A DNA stretch of 64,000 bases from Terriglobia bacterium (GTDB taxonomy: Bacteria > Acidobacteriota > Terriglobia > JAJPHL01): positions 62,001-126,000 of the forward strand of contig JAJPHL010000011.1 in assembly GCA_021325275.1 (NCBI GenBank), in the 5' to 3' direction. Positions 9,255 to 18,519 of this stretch are shown one piece after another (the first letter of the stretch is position 1; each line of letters starts with the position of its first letter). A model generated the notes under the pieces. The model saw nothing but the letters and a program-made list of their open reading frames with translations. It had not been told where the DNA came from and did not search any database. Both the position numbers and the translations under genes were made by a program.

Positions 9255-10568
9255 TTATTCAGTCGCGATCAACAGATGTTCGGTGTCGACCGTCGCGTCT
9301 TCGTCGGCCAAAATGCACGCGCGTTCCACGGTGTGTTGCAATTCGCGCACGTTGCCCGGCCAGGTGTGCGCTTGCAGCATTTCGAGCGCCGCCGGCGTGA
9401 ATGTCTTCGGCGATTGTCCAGCCGAACGGCAAAACGCGGAGAGAAAATGCTTAGCCAACTCCACGACATCGCCTTCGCGATCCTTGAGCGGCGGCAGTTC
9501 GATGGGAAATACCGCCAGGCGATAGTACAGGTCTTGGCGGAATGTCCCTGCCTTCACGCGCTTCAGTAACTCGGCATTGGTCGCCGCGACCACGCGCGTC
9601 TCCACGCGAATCATGTCGGAACTGCCGAGACGCTGCACCTCGCCCGCTTGCAGGAATCGCAGCAATTTCGATTGCAGATTGAGCGGCAACTCGCCGATTT
9701 CGTCGAGGAACAGCGTGCCGCCTTGCGCCGCCGACACGCGGCCGATCTTGGTTCCCGTCGCGCCCGTGAAAGCGCCGCGCTGATGTCCAAACAATTCCGA
9801 TTCCATCAGCGACTCTGGAATGGCCGCGCAATTCACCGTCACATACGGACCCGCCGCGCGTGGACTAATTTCATGCAGCGCGCGCGCCACCAATTCCTTG
9901 CCCGTGCCCGACTCGCCCGTGAGCAACACCGTGGTGATGCGACGCGCGACCAATCGCGCCATGCGATAAACGCGCGCCATCGCTTCGCTCTCGCCGATCA
10001 TGCCGGGGAGCGGCGTGGCGGGCGTGGACTGTCCGGCTTTGATGATTCGCGGCATCGCCGGCGCGATAGCGCGCGTCACGGGCGCGGACGCAGGCAGAAT
10101 GCGCGGCGCCAAATCTTCCCGAATCACCGACGGCATTTCGTCCGCCATGCCGATGATCACCGAGTCGGCGGCGGCGGCGGTGCTTTCGGCGGCGGAATAT
10201 CCCGCTAAGTCGCGCTCCAGGATTTCGCAGATGCGCCGCAGGGACGGATCTTGCGCGGTCTGACCCGGGCACAGCGGCTGCGCCGATTCGGAATCGAACA
10301 TCAGCACTTCCACCTGCGGCGTGGTCGCGCGGATCAATCCGGCGATCTCCAGCGGATCGAGGTCGGCGAGCCGCGTGTCGAGCAACACAAAGTTGCACCG
10401 CAGCATTTCCATGCGCGCCAGCGCGTCGGCGCCGCCTTCGGCCTCCTCGGCGGCGGAGAATTCCTGACGAAGGCGCATCATGATGCGCTGCCGGAATCCG
10501 GCGTTGGAGCTGGCTACGAGCACAGCCGGGTTGTCTTGCAATTTAGTTTGCGCCGCAGTTAGGGGCAT
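9255..10568 (-). CDS. NtrC-type sigma-54 interaction ATPase with N-terminal receiver-like domain, no C-terminal HTH
   Basis: [47 protein letters not shown]; ends [23 protein letters not shown]. Confidence 0.9.
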   Translation of the reverse strand: MPLTAAQTKLQDNPAVLVASSNAGFRQRIMMRLRQEFSAAEEAEGGADALARMEMLRCNFVLLDTRLADLDPLEIAGLIRATTPQVEVLMFDSESAQPLCPGQTAQDPSLRRICEILERDLAGYSAAESTAAAADSVIIGMADEMPSVIREDLAPRILPASAPVTRAIAPAMPRIIKAGQSTPATPLPGMIGESEAMARVYRMARLVARRITTVLLTGESGTGKELVARALHEISPRAAGPYVTVNCAAIPESLMESELFGHQRGAFTGATGTKIGRVSAAQGGTLFLDEIGELPLNLQSKLLRFLQAGEVQRLGSSDMIRVETRVVAATNAELLKRVKAGTFRQDLYYRLAVFPIELPPLKDREGDVVELAKHFLSAFCRSAGQSPKTFTPAALEMLQAHTWPGNVRELQHTVERACILADEDATVDTEHLLIATE

Positions 10569-10699
10569 GACGTCCTTCTCCTCACCTGTGTATCCATTTC
10601 AGACACTCTAGAGGTTAGTGTATTGAACTTGGAAAGGCGTTAGCCAGACGTTATTTGATTTTAATGTTGGACTTCCCAGAGGCGGAAGTGGAGAAACAG

Positions 10700-10736
10700 A
10701 AGAGCCGGCGACGCGTGGCGGGCGCCGCCGGCTCTT
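10700..10736 (-). terminator. Possible intrinsic terminator for 10769..11185
   Basis: Perfect 11-bp arms AAGAGCCGGCG / CGCCGGCTCTT just 3' of the minus-strand stop; followed on the minus strand by moderately T-rich TTCTGTTTCT. Confidence 0.45.
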
Positions 10737-10768
10737 CCGGGGAGGACAACTGGGGGGAATGTCTCGAA

Positions 10769-11185
10769 CTAGCGCGTGGCGATCGTCGATTCGGTGCGCG
10801 CCAATTCTTTTTCCAAGCGCTGCACGTCGGCGTGCTCGGCCTGGTCGACGTTTTTGGAATGCGCATCGATCGCGATCACGTGGCGGTTCCAATCCTTCTG
10901 GTTCGTGGCCAGCGTGTCGACACGGACGTCAACGCCGATGGCGTGACGAGCCCAATCCTTTTGGTTCGTCTCAAGCGCGTCGAGGCGCACTTTCAAATCC
11001 GTCAGCGACTGTTGGCCGGCGACGGTGGTGGCGGCATTCGCCGAGCGCACGTCGATCTGGTGGATGTACCAGCCTTGTCCGGCGACAACCAGCGCCAGCA
11101 GCGCGATGGCCGTCCACAATAGACGCGGCGTCGCCGGCGGAATGATGTAGCGGACGTTGTTGTTGGTTCCGTTTACTTCGCTCAT
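10769..11185 (-). CDS. Single-TM protein with coiled-coil-like internal repeats
   Basis: TM LLWTAIALLALVVAGQGWYI followed by two TNQKDWxRHxI units 21 aa apart. Confidence 0.65.
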   Translation of the reverse strand: MSEVNGTNNNVRYIIPPATPRLLWTAIALLALVVAGQGWYIHQIDVRSANAATTVAGQQSLTDLKVRLDALETNQKDWARHAIGVDVRVDTLATNQKDWNRHVIAIDAHSKNVDQAEHADVQRLEKELARTESTIATR

Positions 11186-11424
11186 GATCGTATAGTCCTC
11201 CGTAGAATTTCGTTTTCTTGCTTCCACAGAGTATGACGGACGATCCGGCGATTTGTTTCACGATCTAACCTAACTCCATGAAACTACACATACGTTTACA
11301 CAACGCCGCATTTTGAACAAACGGATGACGATTGCGCCAGCAACGCGGGCCCGTTAGATTTTCGTTGTGATGTCCGAGTAGCTTGGCGGTCAGTATCTTT
11401 CCGGCATTTTGCACGGGGCGCTCT

Positions 11425-11763
11425 TCAGTGAGCGCCTCCGTTTTTGCCGCGCACCATGCTGTCCACGATCTTGATCAGCGCGTCGAGGTTGTCTTTTGTT
11501 TGCTGCTGCTGATCGGCAAGAGAGGCAATCTGAGTCGCATTCCTCTCAATCTGACTAGTGTTCTTCTCAATCTGAAGAGCATTGTTCTGAGAGTGCTCCA
11601 TGATGGCGTGGACCGCGCGTGCGATGGCGCGGTTCTCCTGAGCCAACTGCTCGATTTCCGCCGACGCCCGGTCCAACCGGCCGTCGATCATCGCGATGTG
11701 AGCGTAAAACTGCGCCTGCTGTTCGACAATGAACTCCATTGTCTTTTCGATATCCATTTGCAA
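11425..11763 (-). CDS. Coiled-coil hypothetical protein
   Basis: Gln/Asn-rich helical sequence NNALQIEKNTSQIERNATQIASLADQQQQTKDNLDALIKIVDSMV. Confidence 0.55.
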   Translation of the reverse strand: MQMDIEKTMEFIVEQQAQFYAHIAMIDGRLDRASAEIEQLAQENRAIARAVHAIMEHSQNNALQIEKNTSQIERNATQIASLADQQQQTKDNLDALIKIVDSMVRGKNGGAH

Positions 11764-11816
11764 ATCCTACCACGCGCCACTTCTTCACCACCGACAAAGT
11801 GACCCTCGACCGTGCC

Positions 11817-12246
11817 TCATGGCGCCTCCGAAATGAGAGTCAGGCCCGGAATGCGCTCGAAGTGTCGCCTGTTGTTGGAAATGAGTGGAACCGAATAGCG
11901 GATGGCGAAGGATGCGATCCAAGTGTCGTTGTCAGCGAGCATTCGGCACTTCGAGTCGCAGCCGCGCTTTCAGCGCCGCATACTCGTCGCAGATCTTCGC
12001 ATCGAACGGCAGCACAATCGTCTCTGCCAGCCGTGCCTCCAGCTCGGCGATTGCGCCGGTGCCCCAGCGCCGACACCGGGCCCCATAGCGTAGCTCTCCA
12101 ATGGAAATGTACGTCAACGCGGTGAGCTTGCCCTTGAGGTGCGGAGTGTAGAGATCGCGCCGCGGCTCCCCCGGCCTAACAAGGTAAGAAAACACATCCG
12201 TGTCCAGCAAGACTCCTGCGATCTGGGCTAGAACGGGATTGTTCAC
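11817..12246 (-). pseudogene. PIN-domain toxin (VapC-like), disrupted by a frameshift
   Basis: ORF 11932..12246 (LLDTDVFSYLVRPGEPRR...ISIGELRYGA) stops at VPNAR*; a shifted frame continues ADNDTWIASFAIRYSVPLISNNRRHFERIPGLTLISEAP* down to 11817. Confidence 0.85.
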
Positions 12247-12479
12247 CGGCGTGTGCTGTAGATATCTTCCAGGAACGCGTCAATGTCCTCATCCGGAGGA
12301 AATCCACCCTTCAAGCTTTCCCGAGGATCAAAGGGCTTCACGCCTTGCTCACGAGCCAAGTCTTGAAGCTTCTTCCAAGCCTCGGTCTGACCCGACGTTT
12401 TCGATCCGGCTCGGCGCTTCCGCGTGCTTTGAACCTTGGTGTTCAAGAAATCAGGCCTTTCTTGGCCCAAGTATAGCAT
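12243..12479 (-). CDS. Putative antitoxin partner of the PIN toxin
   Basis: 78 aa MLYLGQERPDFLNTKV..FPPDEDIDAFLEDIYSTRR; overlaps the PIN start by 4 bp (ATGA). Confidence 0.7.
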   Translation of the reverse strand: MLYLGQERPDFLNTKVQSTRKRRAGSKTSGQTEAWKKLQDLAREQGVKPFDPRESLKGGFPPDEDIDAFLEDIYSTRR

Positions 12480-12499
12480 CTGGATTGACGGCTCTCGCG

Positions 12500-14464
12500 C
12501 TACTTCTTCACCACACTCAGCGTGACCGTCGACGGGTACTGCGTCGAGTGATGCACGGAATTGTGCGCCGTCACGCCGGTGGCTTCGTCGTAGTTGTTGC
12601 CGCCCGTGTTCATGTTGCGATCGAAACGCGGGAAATTGCTGCTGGAGATTTCCACGCGGATCCGATGGCCCGCGCCGAAATAATTGCTCGTGGTCATCGG
12701 CTGCAGCATGACCTTGTACACCTCGCCCTTGCGCATCCACACCGGCGGCTTGGTGTAGCCCTCGCGATAACGCAGGCGCTGAATCGTTTCGTCCAAGTTG
12801 TACGCCTTGCCGTCTGGTTCCACGTCGATCAGCTTGATCGTGATGTCGGTGTCCTTCGCGTCCGAGGAAACGTACAGTGTCGCTTCAATCGGTCCGCTGA
12901 CCTCCATGCCTTCCTTCAGCGGTTCGCTCGAGTACACCAAAATATCGTTGCGCTCCTCCATCTTCCGCTGATCCAGCGATCCGCCGTTTCCGGGGATCGC
13001 ATTTCCCGTGCAGCAAACGTTGCCGCCGTACGACGTCACCGGATTCATCGGGTCGTACGTGAAATTGTCGGGCGCATCGGTCGCGGGCGCGCTCGCCGTG
13101 AGCACACCGTCGCCGTTCAGCGTGTTGGCCTTGCCGCCGCTGCCGAGATAGAGCGTCCAAGGATGCGCGCCGGCTGGCGGCCACGTGTCCGACGACTGCC
13201 ATTTGTTCGCGCCCATCACGTAATACTTCACCTTGGGCATTTTTTCGAGCACGTGATTGTCTTCGCCCTTCAGGAAATGATCGAACCAACCGTATGTCAG
13301 TTCGTTGTAGTCGAGGCGCGCATCACCCATGTGACGCTCGCCGACCACCGTGTCCTCGGTCGCGCGCGTGTACGAGCAGTGTAGCGTCGGCGCGATGATC
13401 GCGTATTGCTGATTTCCCACGTCGCCCTTGGCGGTCTTGCGCACAAAGTTGTACGCGGCGAGATTCGGGCCGACCGAAACGTCGTACCACGACATAAACC
13501 AGAATCCCGGGATATTGATTTTGTGATCGTCGTGCCACAATCCGCCCTTGTACCACGCGGGATCGTTCGGCGCGCGCTTGATCATCGCGCCGCCGGTGTC
13601 CACAGGCATGGCGTCGGCGAAAATTCCATGCGGACCATCCACCGCCTTGATGATGTCCTGCTCCGGCAAATGCGTCAGCGCCTTCGACCAATCGATGGGC
13701 GGCAATTGCTGCGCCAAGTCGAACGACTTCGACGCGCGAATCAAATCTTCCTGCGACGTTCCCGGCGGAAACATCGGGCGCACCTGATTTTGCTCGCCGT
13801 AGATCCAAGCGATGAACAGCATTTGCACCGCGCCGCCGCGGTACCAGTTTCCCTGCTCCATGTACGGACCGACGCGGCCCACACCCGCGCCAAATCCTTG
13901 CGGGATCATCGTGGTGTACGACGGATTGTCGCGCGCTGCCACGGCCAGTTGCCACTCGGCAGTCGAGGAGCATCCGATGGTCCCGACTTTCCCGTTCGAC
14001 CACGGCTGCTTGCCCATCCATGCGAATTCGTCGTCGCCGTCGGTGAGCGGCGGACCCAAGATGTCGTAATTGCCTTCGGAGAAAAAGTGCCCGCGTTCGT
14101 TCATCTCCACGTAGGCGTAGCCGCGCTTGACGGCGTTGAGCGCCGTCGACATGTCGCGATACGTGCCGGTGCGCACGTCCCAGTAGTTGAAGTTGTACGG
14201 CGTGCGGCTGAAGATGATGGGATATTTCTTCGACGCGTCTTTGGGACGATAGACGTCGGCGGCCATGCGTTTGCCGTCACGCATCGCGATCATCACCTTG
14301 CGATCGACCACGGCGATCTGCTCGAGTTCCTTTTCGATCGCCTCGCGCCGCGCGACCACTTCCGGATCGCGCTGCCCGCCGCGTCCTTGCGCCGACGAGT
14401 AGGCGATCCCGATCACCAAAGGCGAAGCCACTGCACACAACCCAACCCAACGTGAGATTTTCAT
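12500..14464 (-). CDS. CocE/NonD family hydrolase (X-Pro dipeptidyl-peptidase S15-like), secreted
   Basis: [52 protein letters not shown], signal peptide at MKISRWVG. Confidence 0.88.
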   Translation of the reverse strand: MKISRWVGLCAVASPLVIGIAYSSAQGRGGQRDPEVVARREAIEKELEQIAVVDRKVMIAMRDGKRMAADVYRPKDASKKYPIIFSRTPYNFNYWDVRTGTYRDMSTALNAVKRGYAYVEMNERGHFFSEGNYDILGPPLTDGDDEFAWMGKQPWSNGKVGTIGCSSTAEWQLAVAARDNPSYTTMIPQGFGAGVGRVGPYMEQGNWYRGGAVQMLFIAWIYGEQNQVRPMFPPGTSQEDLIRASKSFDLAQQLPPIDWSKALTHLPEQDIIKAVDGPHGIFADAMPVDTGGAMIKRAPNDPAWYKGGLWHDDHKINIPGFWFMSWYDVSVGPNLAAYNFVRKTAKGDVGNQQYAIIAPTLHCSYTRATEDTVVGERHMGDARLDYNELTYGWFDHFLKGEDNHVLEKMPKVKYYVMGANKWQSSDTWPPAGAHPWTLYLGSGGKANTLNGDGVLTASAPATDAPDNFTYDPMNPVTSYGGNVCCTGNAIPGNGGSLDQRKMEERNDILVYSSEPLKEGMEVSGPIEATLYVSSDAKDTDITIKLIDVEPDGKAYNLDETIQRLRYREGYTKPPVWMRKGEVYKVMLQPMTTSNYFGAGHRIRVEISSSNFPRFDRNMNTGGNNYDEATGVTAHNSVHHSTQYPSTVTLSVVKK

Positions 14465-14590
14465 GGGAGGAGTGTACCTCAGGCAGCGGTCTTTTGGAAC
14501 GAGACATCTGGAGAGGTGGCACACCCAACGTCGGGACCCTGGGACCAGGCATAAGTCAGCGCGATTCGTCAGCACGCCGTCCGTTTGGGC

Positions 14591-15505
14591 TTATCCCCCG
14601 AAATCAGCAGACGCTAGGTAAGCCTCGCCTGTTTGCGATGCGTGCCGCCGGACGCGATCAATGACGTCTGCCAAGCCCATTATCCCGCCAAGCACCAAAT
14701 AAATGTGGCCATGATCCAAGAGTAGTAGGGGCGTCCGCTCGCCAGAAGCTTCCTGGCGGGCAACTGATGAGTAACCAGATATCGAGAGCATCACGCCCAT
14801 CGTGTTGTCCGCTTTGGATGTCACCTTCTTGTGGAACGTATCGATATCAGTCGCACTGGCTTGCTCTGCGGTGAACTTCAGTTCGACCAAGTACGTTGTT
14901 CCTGACACCGTGAGAGACCCATCGATCTGTCTTCCCTGATGAACGTACGGTTTCCTGCTCGGAAGCTCCGAGAACGTGAGCAAGTCGTAGAACCACTCTT
15001 GGAAATCGTAGCCAGCCTGTTGACTACCCAATTCCCGACTGAGCGCGTTCAGGCGATCATTCAGCTTCTGGAGCGTTTGTTGAGAGCGCCCGACCTCCTC
15101 TTGTCGTTTGCTGAATTCACGCTTTGCCTTCAAGTTGTCATCCTGGGACTGAAGCTCGTCCTGTTGTTTTGCGTGATATGCGCGCAGGTTGGAAACCGCT
15201 TCACGAGCATCTTTGATCTTCTGCGCGGAGTCTTCCCACCCCTGGAGATCCGGGAAGCTTTGCTGGTCCATCAAGAACGTGGACATTCTAAGCAGACCCA
15301 AGCGCCCCGCGTCGCTTGTAGGAAGTTCGGCGAAGAGACGATCCAGGAAATCCCTCTTGCATTCATCGGGTGCCCATGCGGCGATGAACGCGCCCTTGAC
15401 ACCGCACTGGCGCAGGAACTTAGAAAGCGCTGCCTTTCTCCAAAATGACCTTAAACAGGCGTCGTAGGTCAAACTGATGTAGTAGGGGGTGAGTCTCGTT
15501 TTCAT
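14591..15505 (-). CDS. Coiled-coil protein with C-terminal PD-(D/E)xK restriction-endonuclease-like domain
   Basis: Coiled-coil AYHAKQQDELQSQDDNLKAKREFSKRQEEVGRSQQTLQKLNDRLNALSREL, then FQEWFYDLLTF...GRQIDGSLTVSGTTYLVELKFT (D-Xn-ExK); start placed at MKTRLTPYY. Confidence 0.7.
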   Translation of the reverse strand: MKTRLTPYYISLTYDACLRSFWRKAALSKFLRQCGVKGAFIAAWAPDECKRDFLDRLFAELPTSDAGRLGLLRMSTFLMDQQSFPDLQGWEDSAQKIKDAREAVSNLRAYHAKQQDELQSQDDNLKAKREFSKRQEEVGRSQQTLQKLNDRLNALSRELGSQQAGYDFQEWFYDLLTFSELPSRKPYVHQGRQIDGSLTVSGTTYLVELKFTAEQASATDIDTFHKKVTSKADNTMGVMLSISGYSSVARQEASGERTPLLLLDHGHIYLVLGGIMGLADVIDRVRRHASQTGEAYLASADFGG

Positions 15506-15674
15506 TGTCAGTGTAGCAGCGAGCACGCCGCAGTCAGAGCGGCTTGCTGTTTCGCCTCTTCGTAATAATATAGTACGCCTTCCGGAGACCGGTTCTGTGT
15601 CAGGGCCCAGGACGGATCGTGTCAATTTGTCGGCATCGCCGGCGATTCCGCAGTCCCCAAGCACGCTTTGAAGG

Positions 15675-16127
15675 CTATCCAATTTCTCTCCAAAGCTTCG
15701 CGGGAGCGAACAGATTCAAATGCCGCACATTGGACGTGGCGATCACCACATCATCGCCGTCGTTCATTAGCATTACGGCCTGGGCGGCGATCAGTACGTC
15801 CGCATCGAGCGCGGCATCGTCTGCGGATTTCCTCCCGCGCTTGCGGGCACTGGCCCAAAACTCCGCGGCCATCAGCATGAGCGCCGTTGAAATCGGAAAG
15901 TAAGAGAGTGTCAGCTTGAGCGCGTCCAGGCGCGCTACGCCCGATAACTTGTCGGCGCGCAATAGCTCTCGCCGGACTTCGTAATCAGCAATTTCAGGTA
16001 TGCCGAACTCGATGTGTCGATCTAATAGGCGGGCAGCCCAGGATTTGCATTCGTCATTTTCCGGTGTGCTCTTTGGATTCGTGAGCATGCCGAGCGGAGC
16101 ACTATCCAAGAGGATAATCTCGCTCAT
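15675..16127 (-). CDS. PIN-domain toxin
   Basis: EIILLDSAPLGMLTNP N-terminal acidic site, KSADDAALDADVLIAAQAVML, VVIATSNVRHLNLF. Confidence 0.8.
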   Translation of the reverse strand: MSEIILLDSAPLGMLTNPKSTPENDECKSWAARLLDRHIEFGIPEIADYEVRRELLRADKLSGVARLDALKLTLSYFPISTALMLMAAEFWASARKRGRKSADDAALDADVLIAAQAVMLMNDGDDVVIATSNVRHLNLFAPAKLWREIG

Positions 16128-16315
16128 GAAAACAGCTTGTATCCTTCAGGCCGATGCTCATCCAGGCCTCGCTTCAAAGCTTCAAAAGTTTCCTTTTGCT
16201 CAGCTTCGTCGCCTTGCATGAGGGCCTCCATCAACTTCGCAATTGCCGTCGCATCGGGCCGTCTCCGAATTGCGCCAAGCTGTTTCTGACCCGTCTCTTT
16301 GCCCGTTTCCTGCAT
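16124..16315 (-). CDS. Putative antitoxin of the adjacent PIN toxin
   Basis: 63 aa small charged protein; 4-bp overlap with the PIN start. Confidence 0.65.
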   Translation of the reverse strand: MQETGKETGQKQLGAIRRRPDATAIAKLMEALMQGDEAEQKETFEALKRGLDEHRPEGYKLFS

Positions 16316-16693
16316 AACACGATCCTAGCGCATGTTCGATCGAAAGTCCCGCGGATGTTTCAGAGTGCGATTCCAGTCAGCACTCATTGACAACGTCGCG
16401 AGAGTTGGAAAGATCTCGCGATTTGCCCGCGTTGTTTCCAACAACATAGCCAAAGGTCCGCAGACCGAGAGTTATTGCACTGCGGTTTTCTTGACCCATT
16501 GAATCAAGCATTTGGATTCGCTGCGGGGCTAAACGCGCTGCAACGATATGTCACAATGGGCTAAATGAGCGCTTGTCATCGGGAACAGTTGATCAAAGAC
16601 GGTTGGATGCTTAAAACGTAAAATTACAAAACGAACCTACGGAGTAGTTAACTGTATTCCGCGCAATAACTTGGACAGGCGAGGACGCCTGTC

Positions 16694-17599
16694 CTACTGG
16701 GGCTTCTCGGGTTTCGGCGCGTCCGGCTCGGCGGGATCGCCGGGGCGTGGCACTTTCGTGGCGGGGATTCCGGGAATGTACTCGTGCGCTTCCACAACTT
16801 CGTCCTGTTCGAAGACGATCAGTAATATTTTTTGCGGCGCCGTGCCGTAGACCCACGTTTCCTGATCCACGTGGCCTTTCTTCTCGCGAATCCGGTTGTC
16901 CGGCGGGCGGCCCTTTGACGCCAGCACTTGATCTTTTGTCATGCCGGCGATGATCGTGCGCTTCTTCACCGCTTCCAAAATCTCCGGCGGCCACGCGTCG
17001 CTCGCCAACACGACCGCCGAGCGTTGATCGAAATCGAGCACGGGTCCGAGCATCTGCTTCACGTCCTCCACCGTGAGGTCGGGAATCGGCCGGCCGAAAT
17101 CGAGAAAGATGTAGCATCCGATCCGCGCGGCTTGCGCTTCTTCCGGATCGATTTGCTCCTGTTCCTGCTGGACGCCGCCCGTGATCGGGCCGGCGGTTTC
17201 AATCGTGAAATGGCGCTGGCGCTTGATGCCGCCGTTCATCTCGAGAACGATCGACGTCTTTTGAAACTCAACTTTGGTGATTTGCGTGCGCTGGCCGGTT
17301 TTCACGGCGGCCCCGCCGTTGGCGAGCATCATTTTCTGCAAACGCTCGTCGATGGAACCGTCGTCGTGCAGGTGCAAACCTTCTTTGCCCTGCGGAACGG
17401 TCTTGCGCGCCACGGCGTACTCGGCGGTAAGTCCACGCAGAATCCAGGCTCGCGATTGCGGCGTCAGCGTGTCGCTGGAAGTGTTTTTCTTGGAGGAAGC
17501 TTTCGAGTCTTTGGTGTCCTGTCCGCTCAGACGCAGCGCGCAAAGCGGCAGAATCAAGAATGACGCGACAGTCACAACGCCGAGGAGTTTATGCTTCAT
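16694..17599 (-). CDS. Secreted hypothetical protein
   Basis: Signal peptide MKHKLLGVVTVASFLILPLCALRLSGQ; GMTKDQVLASKGRPPDNRI resembles an SmpA/OmlA-like motif. Confidence 0.65.
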   Translation of the reverse strand: MKHKLLGVVTVASFLILPLCALRLSGQDTKDSKASSKKNTSSDTLTPQSRAWILRGLTAEYAVARKTVPQGKEGLHLHDDGSIDERLQKMMLANGGAAVKTGQRTQITKVEFQKTSIVLEMNGGIKRQRHFTIETAGPITGGVQQEQEQIDPEEAQAARIGCYIFLDFGRPIPDLTVEDVKQMLGPVLDFDQRSAVVLASDAWPPEILEAVKKRTIIAGMTKDQVLASKGRPPDNRIREKKGHVDQETWVYGTAPQKILLIVFEQDEVVEAHEYIPGIPATKVPRPGDPAEPDAPKPEKPQ

Positions 17600-18389
17600 T
17601 CTCCCGACCCGCCTTTCCCTCTGCTTGCTTCATGCGCAAAACCAGAATCAAACTCGCGACCAGTACCATGGTCACCGCGACGCTCGCTTCCGGTCCATAC
17701 GCGCCGCCCGTCAACCAAACCGGCGGGGCCGACTCGGCATGCAGGGGCACACCACCCATTCTAATCCCGCTGACCGGAAAACCCAAGCTCGCTTCTGTAA
17801 TGTTCCAACCCCAATGCCATCCGATGGGCAGCCACAGGCGTCGCGTACGCAGATAGGCGTATCCGAAGACGAATCCCACAAGCACGGTGTTCACGGCGCC
17901 CGGCCACGACCGGTTGGGATTGTTCAGATGCGCCGCACCGAAGAAAAGCGCCAGCGCCACGAGCGCCGGCAACGCGCCGATGCTCTCGACCAAACGCTGG
18001 AATCCATAGCCGCGAAACAAAAGCTCTTCGCCCACCGCGGCGACGAAGAAAAGCGCGATCGCTGAAAGCCATTGGCGCGGAGTCCAGCCGGAATCGAGGC
18101 TCGGACACCGGCCCACGAAAATAATCGGCGCGACGGCAACGGCGATGGACGCACATCCAATCGCGAATCCGCCGAGTGATTGCGTCAGCCATCCGCGCTC
18201 AAACGATAGCCCGATAAACGCGGGACCACGGTGGTCGACGGCCAGCATGGTCGCGGTGGCGCCGAAGAACGAAGCGGCCGTCAGCAGCGACGTGGCGACG
18301 AACGAGTGTCCCAGCGGAACGAGCAAAAAAACCCACAGGACAACCGCGACGGCAAAGAGTCCGAAGCGGACGAGGGGATGGCGAATCAT
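17589..18389 (-). CDS. CPBP family intramembrane metalloprotease
   Basis: VGEELLFRGYGFQRL, ALFFGAAHLNN, GWHWGWN motifs across TM segments. Confidence 0.9.
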   Translation of the reverse strand: MIRHPLVRFGLFAVAVVLWVFLLVPLGHSFVATSLLTAASFFGATATMLAVDHRGPAFIGLSFERGWLTQSLGGFAIGCASIAVAVAPIIFVGRCPSLDSGWTPRQWLSAIALFFVAAVGEELLFRGYGFQRLVESIGALPALVALALFFGAAHLNNPNRSWPGAVNTVLVGFVFGYAYLRTRRLWLPIGWHWGWNITEASLGFPVSGIRMGGVPLHAESAPPVWLTGGAYGPEASVAVTMVLVASLILVLRMKQAEGKAGRENEA

Positions 18390-18395
18390 TGTCGG

Positions 18396-18514
18396 AAGTC
18401 CTGAGTGCTGAGTGCTGAGTCCTGAGTATAACGCGAGCTTCCTCAGGACTCAGCACTCACGACTCAGCACTCAGCACTCAGGACTCAGCACTCAGGACTC
18501 AGCACTACGCACTT
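18396..18514. repeat. Intergenic array of ACTCAGC/ACTCAGG words with an inverted left part
   Basis: GTCCTGAGTGCTGAGTGCTGAGTCCTGAGT followed by CTCAGGACTCAGCACTCACGACTCAGCACTCAGCACTCAGGACTCAGCACTCAGGACTCAGCACT. Confidence 0.9.
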
Positions 18515-18519
18515 CGCAG

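Noticed and set aside
11416-11446. Hairpin GGCGCTC...GAGCGCC followed by a T-run on the plus strand as a terminator
   Set aside because: No plus-strand gene ends there; on the minus strand, where the gene lies, there is no T tract
12200-13384. 394-aa plus-strand ORF antisense to CocE and the antitoxin
   Set aside because: Shadow composition; minus-strand CocE and TA genes explain the region
16562-16620. Short ORF MSACHREQLIKDGWMLKT as a HicA-like remnant
   Set aside because: Only about 18 residues; too short to support homology
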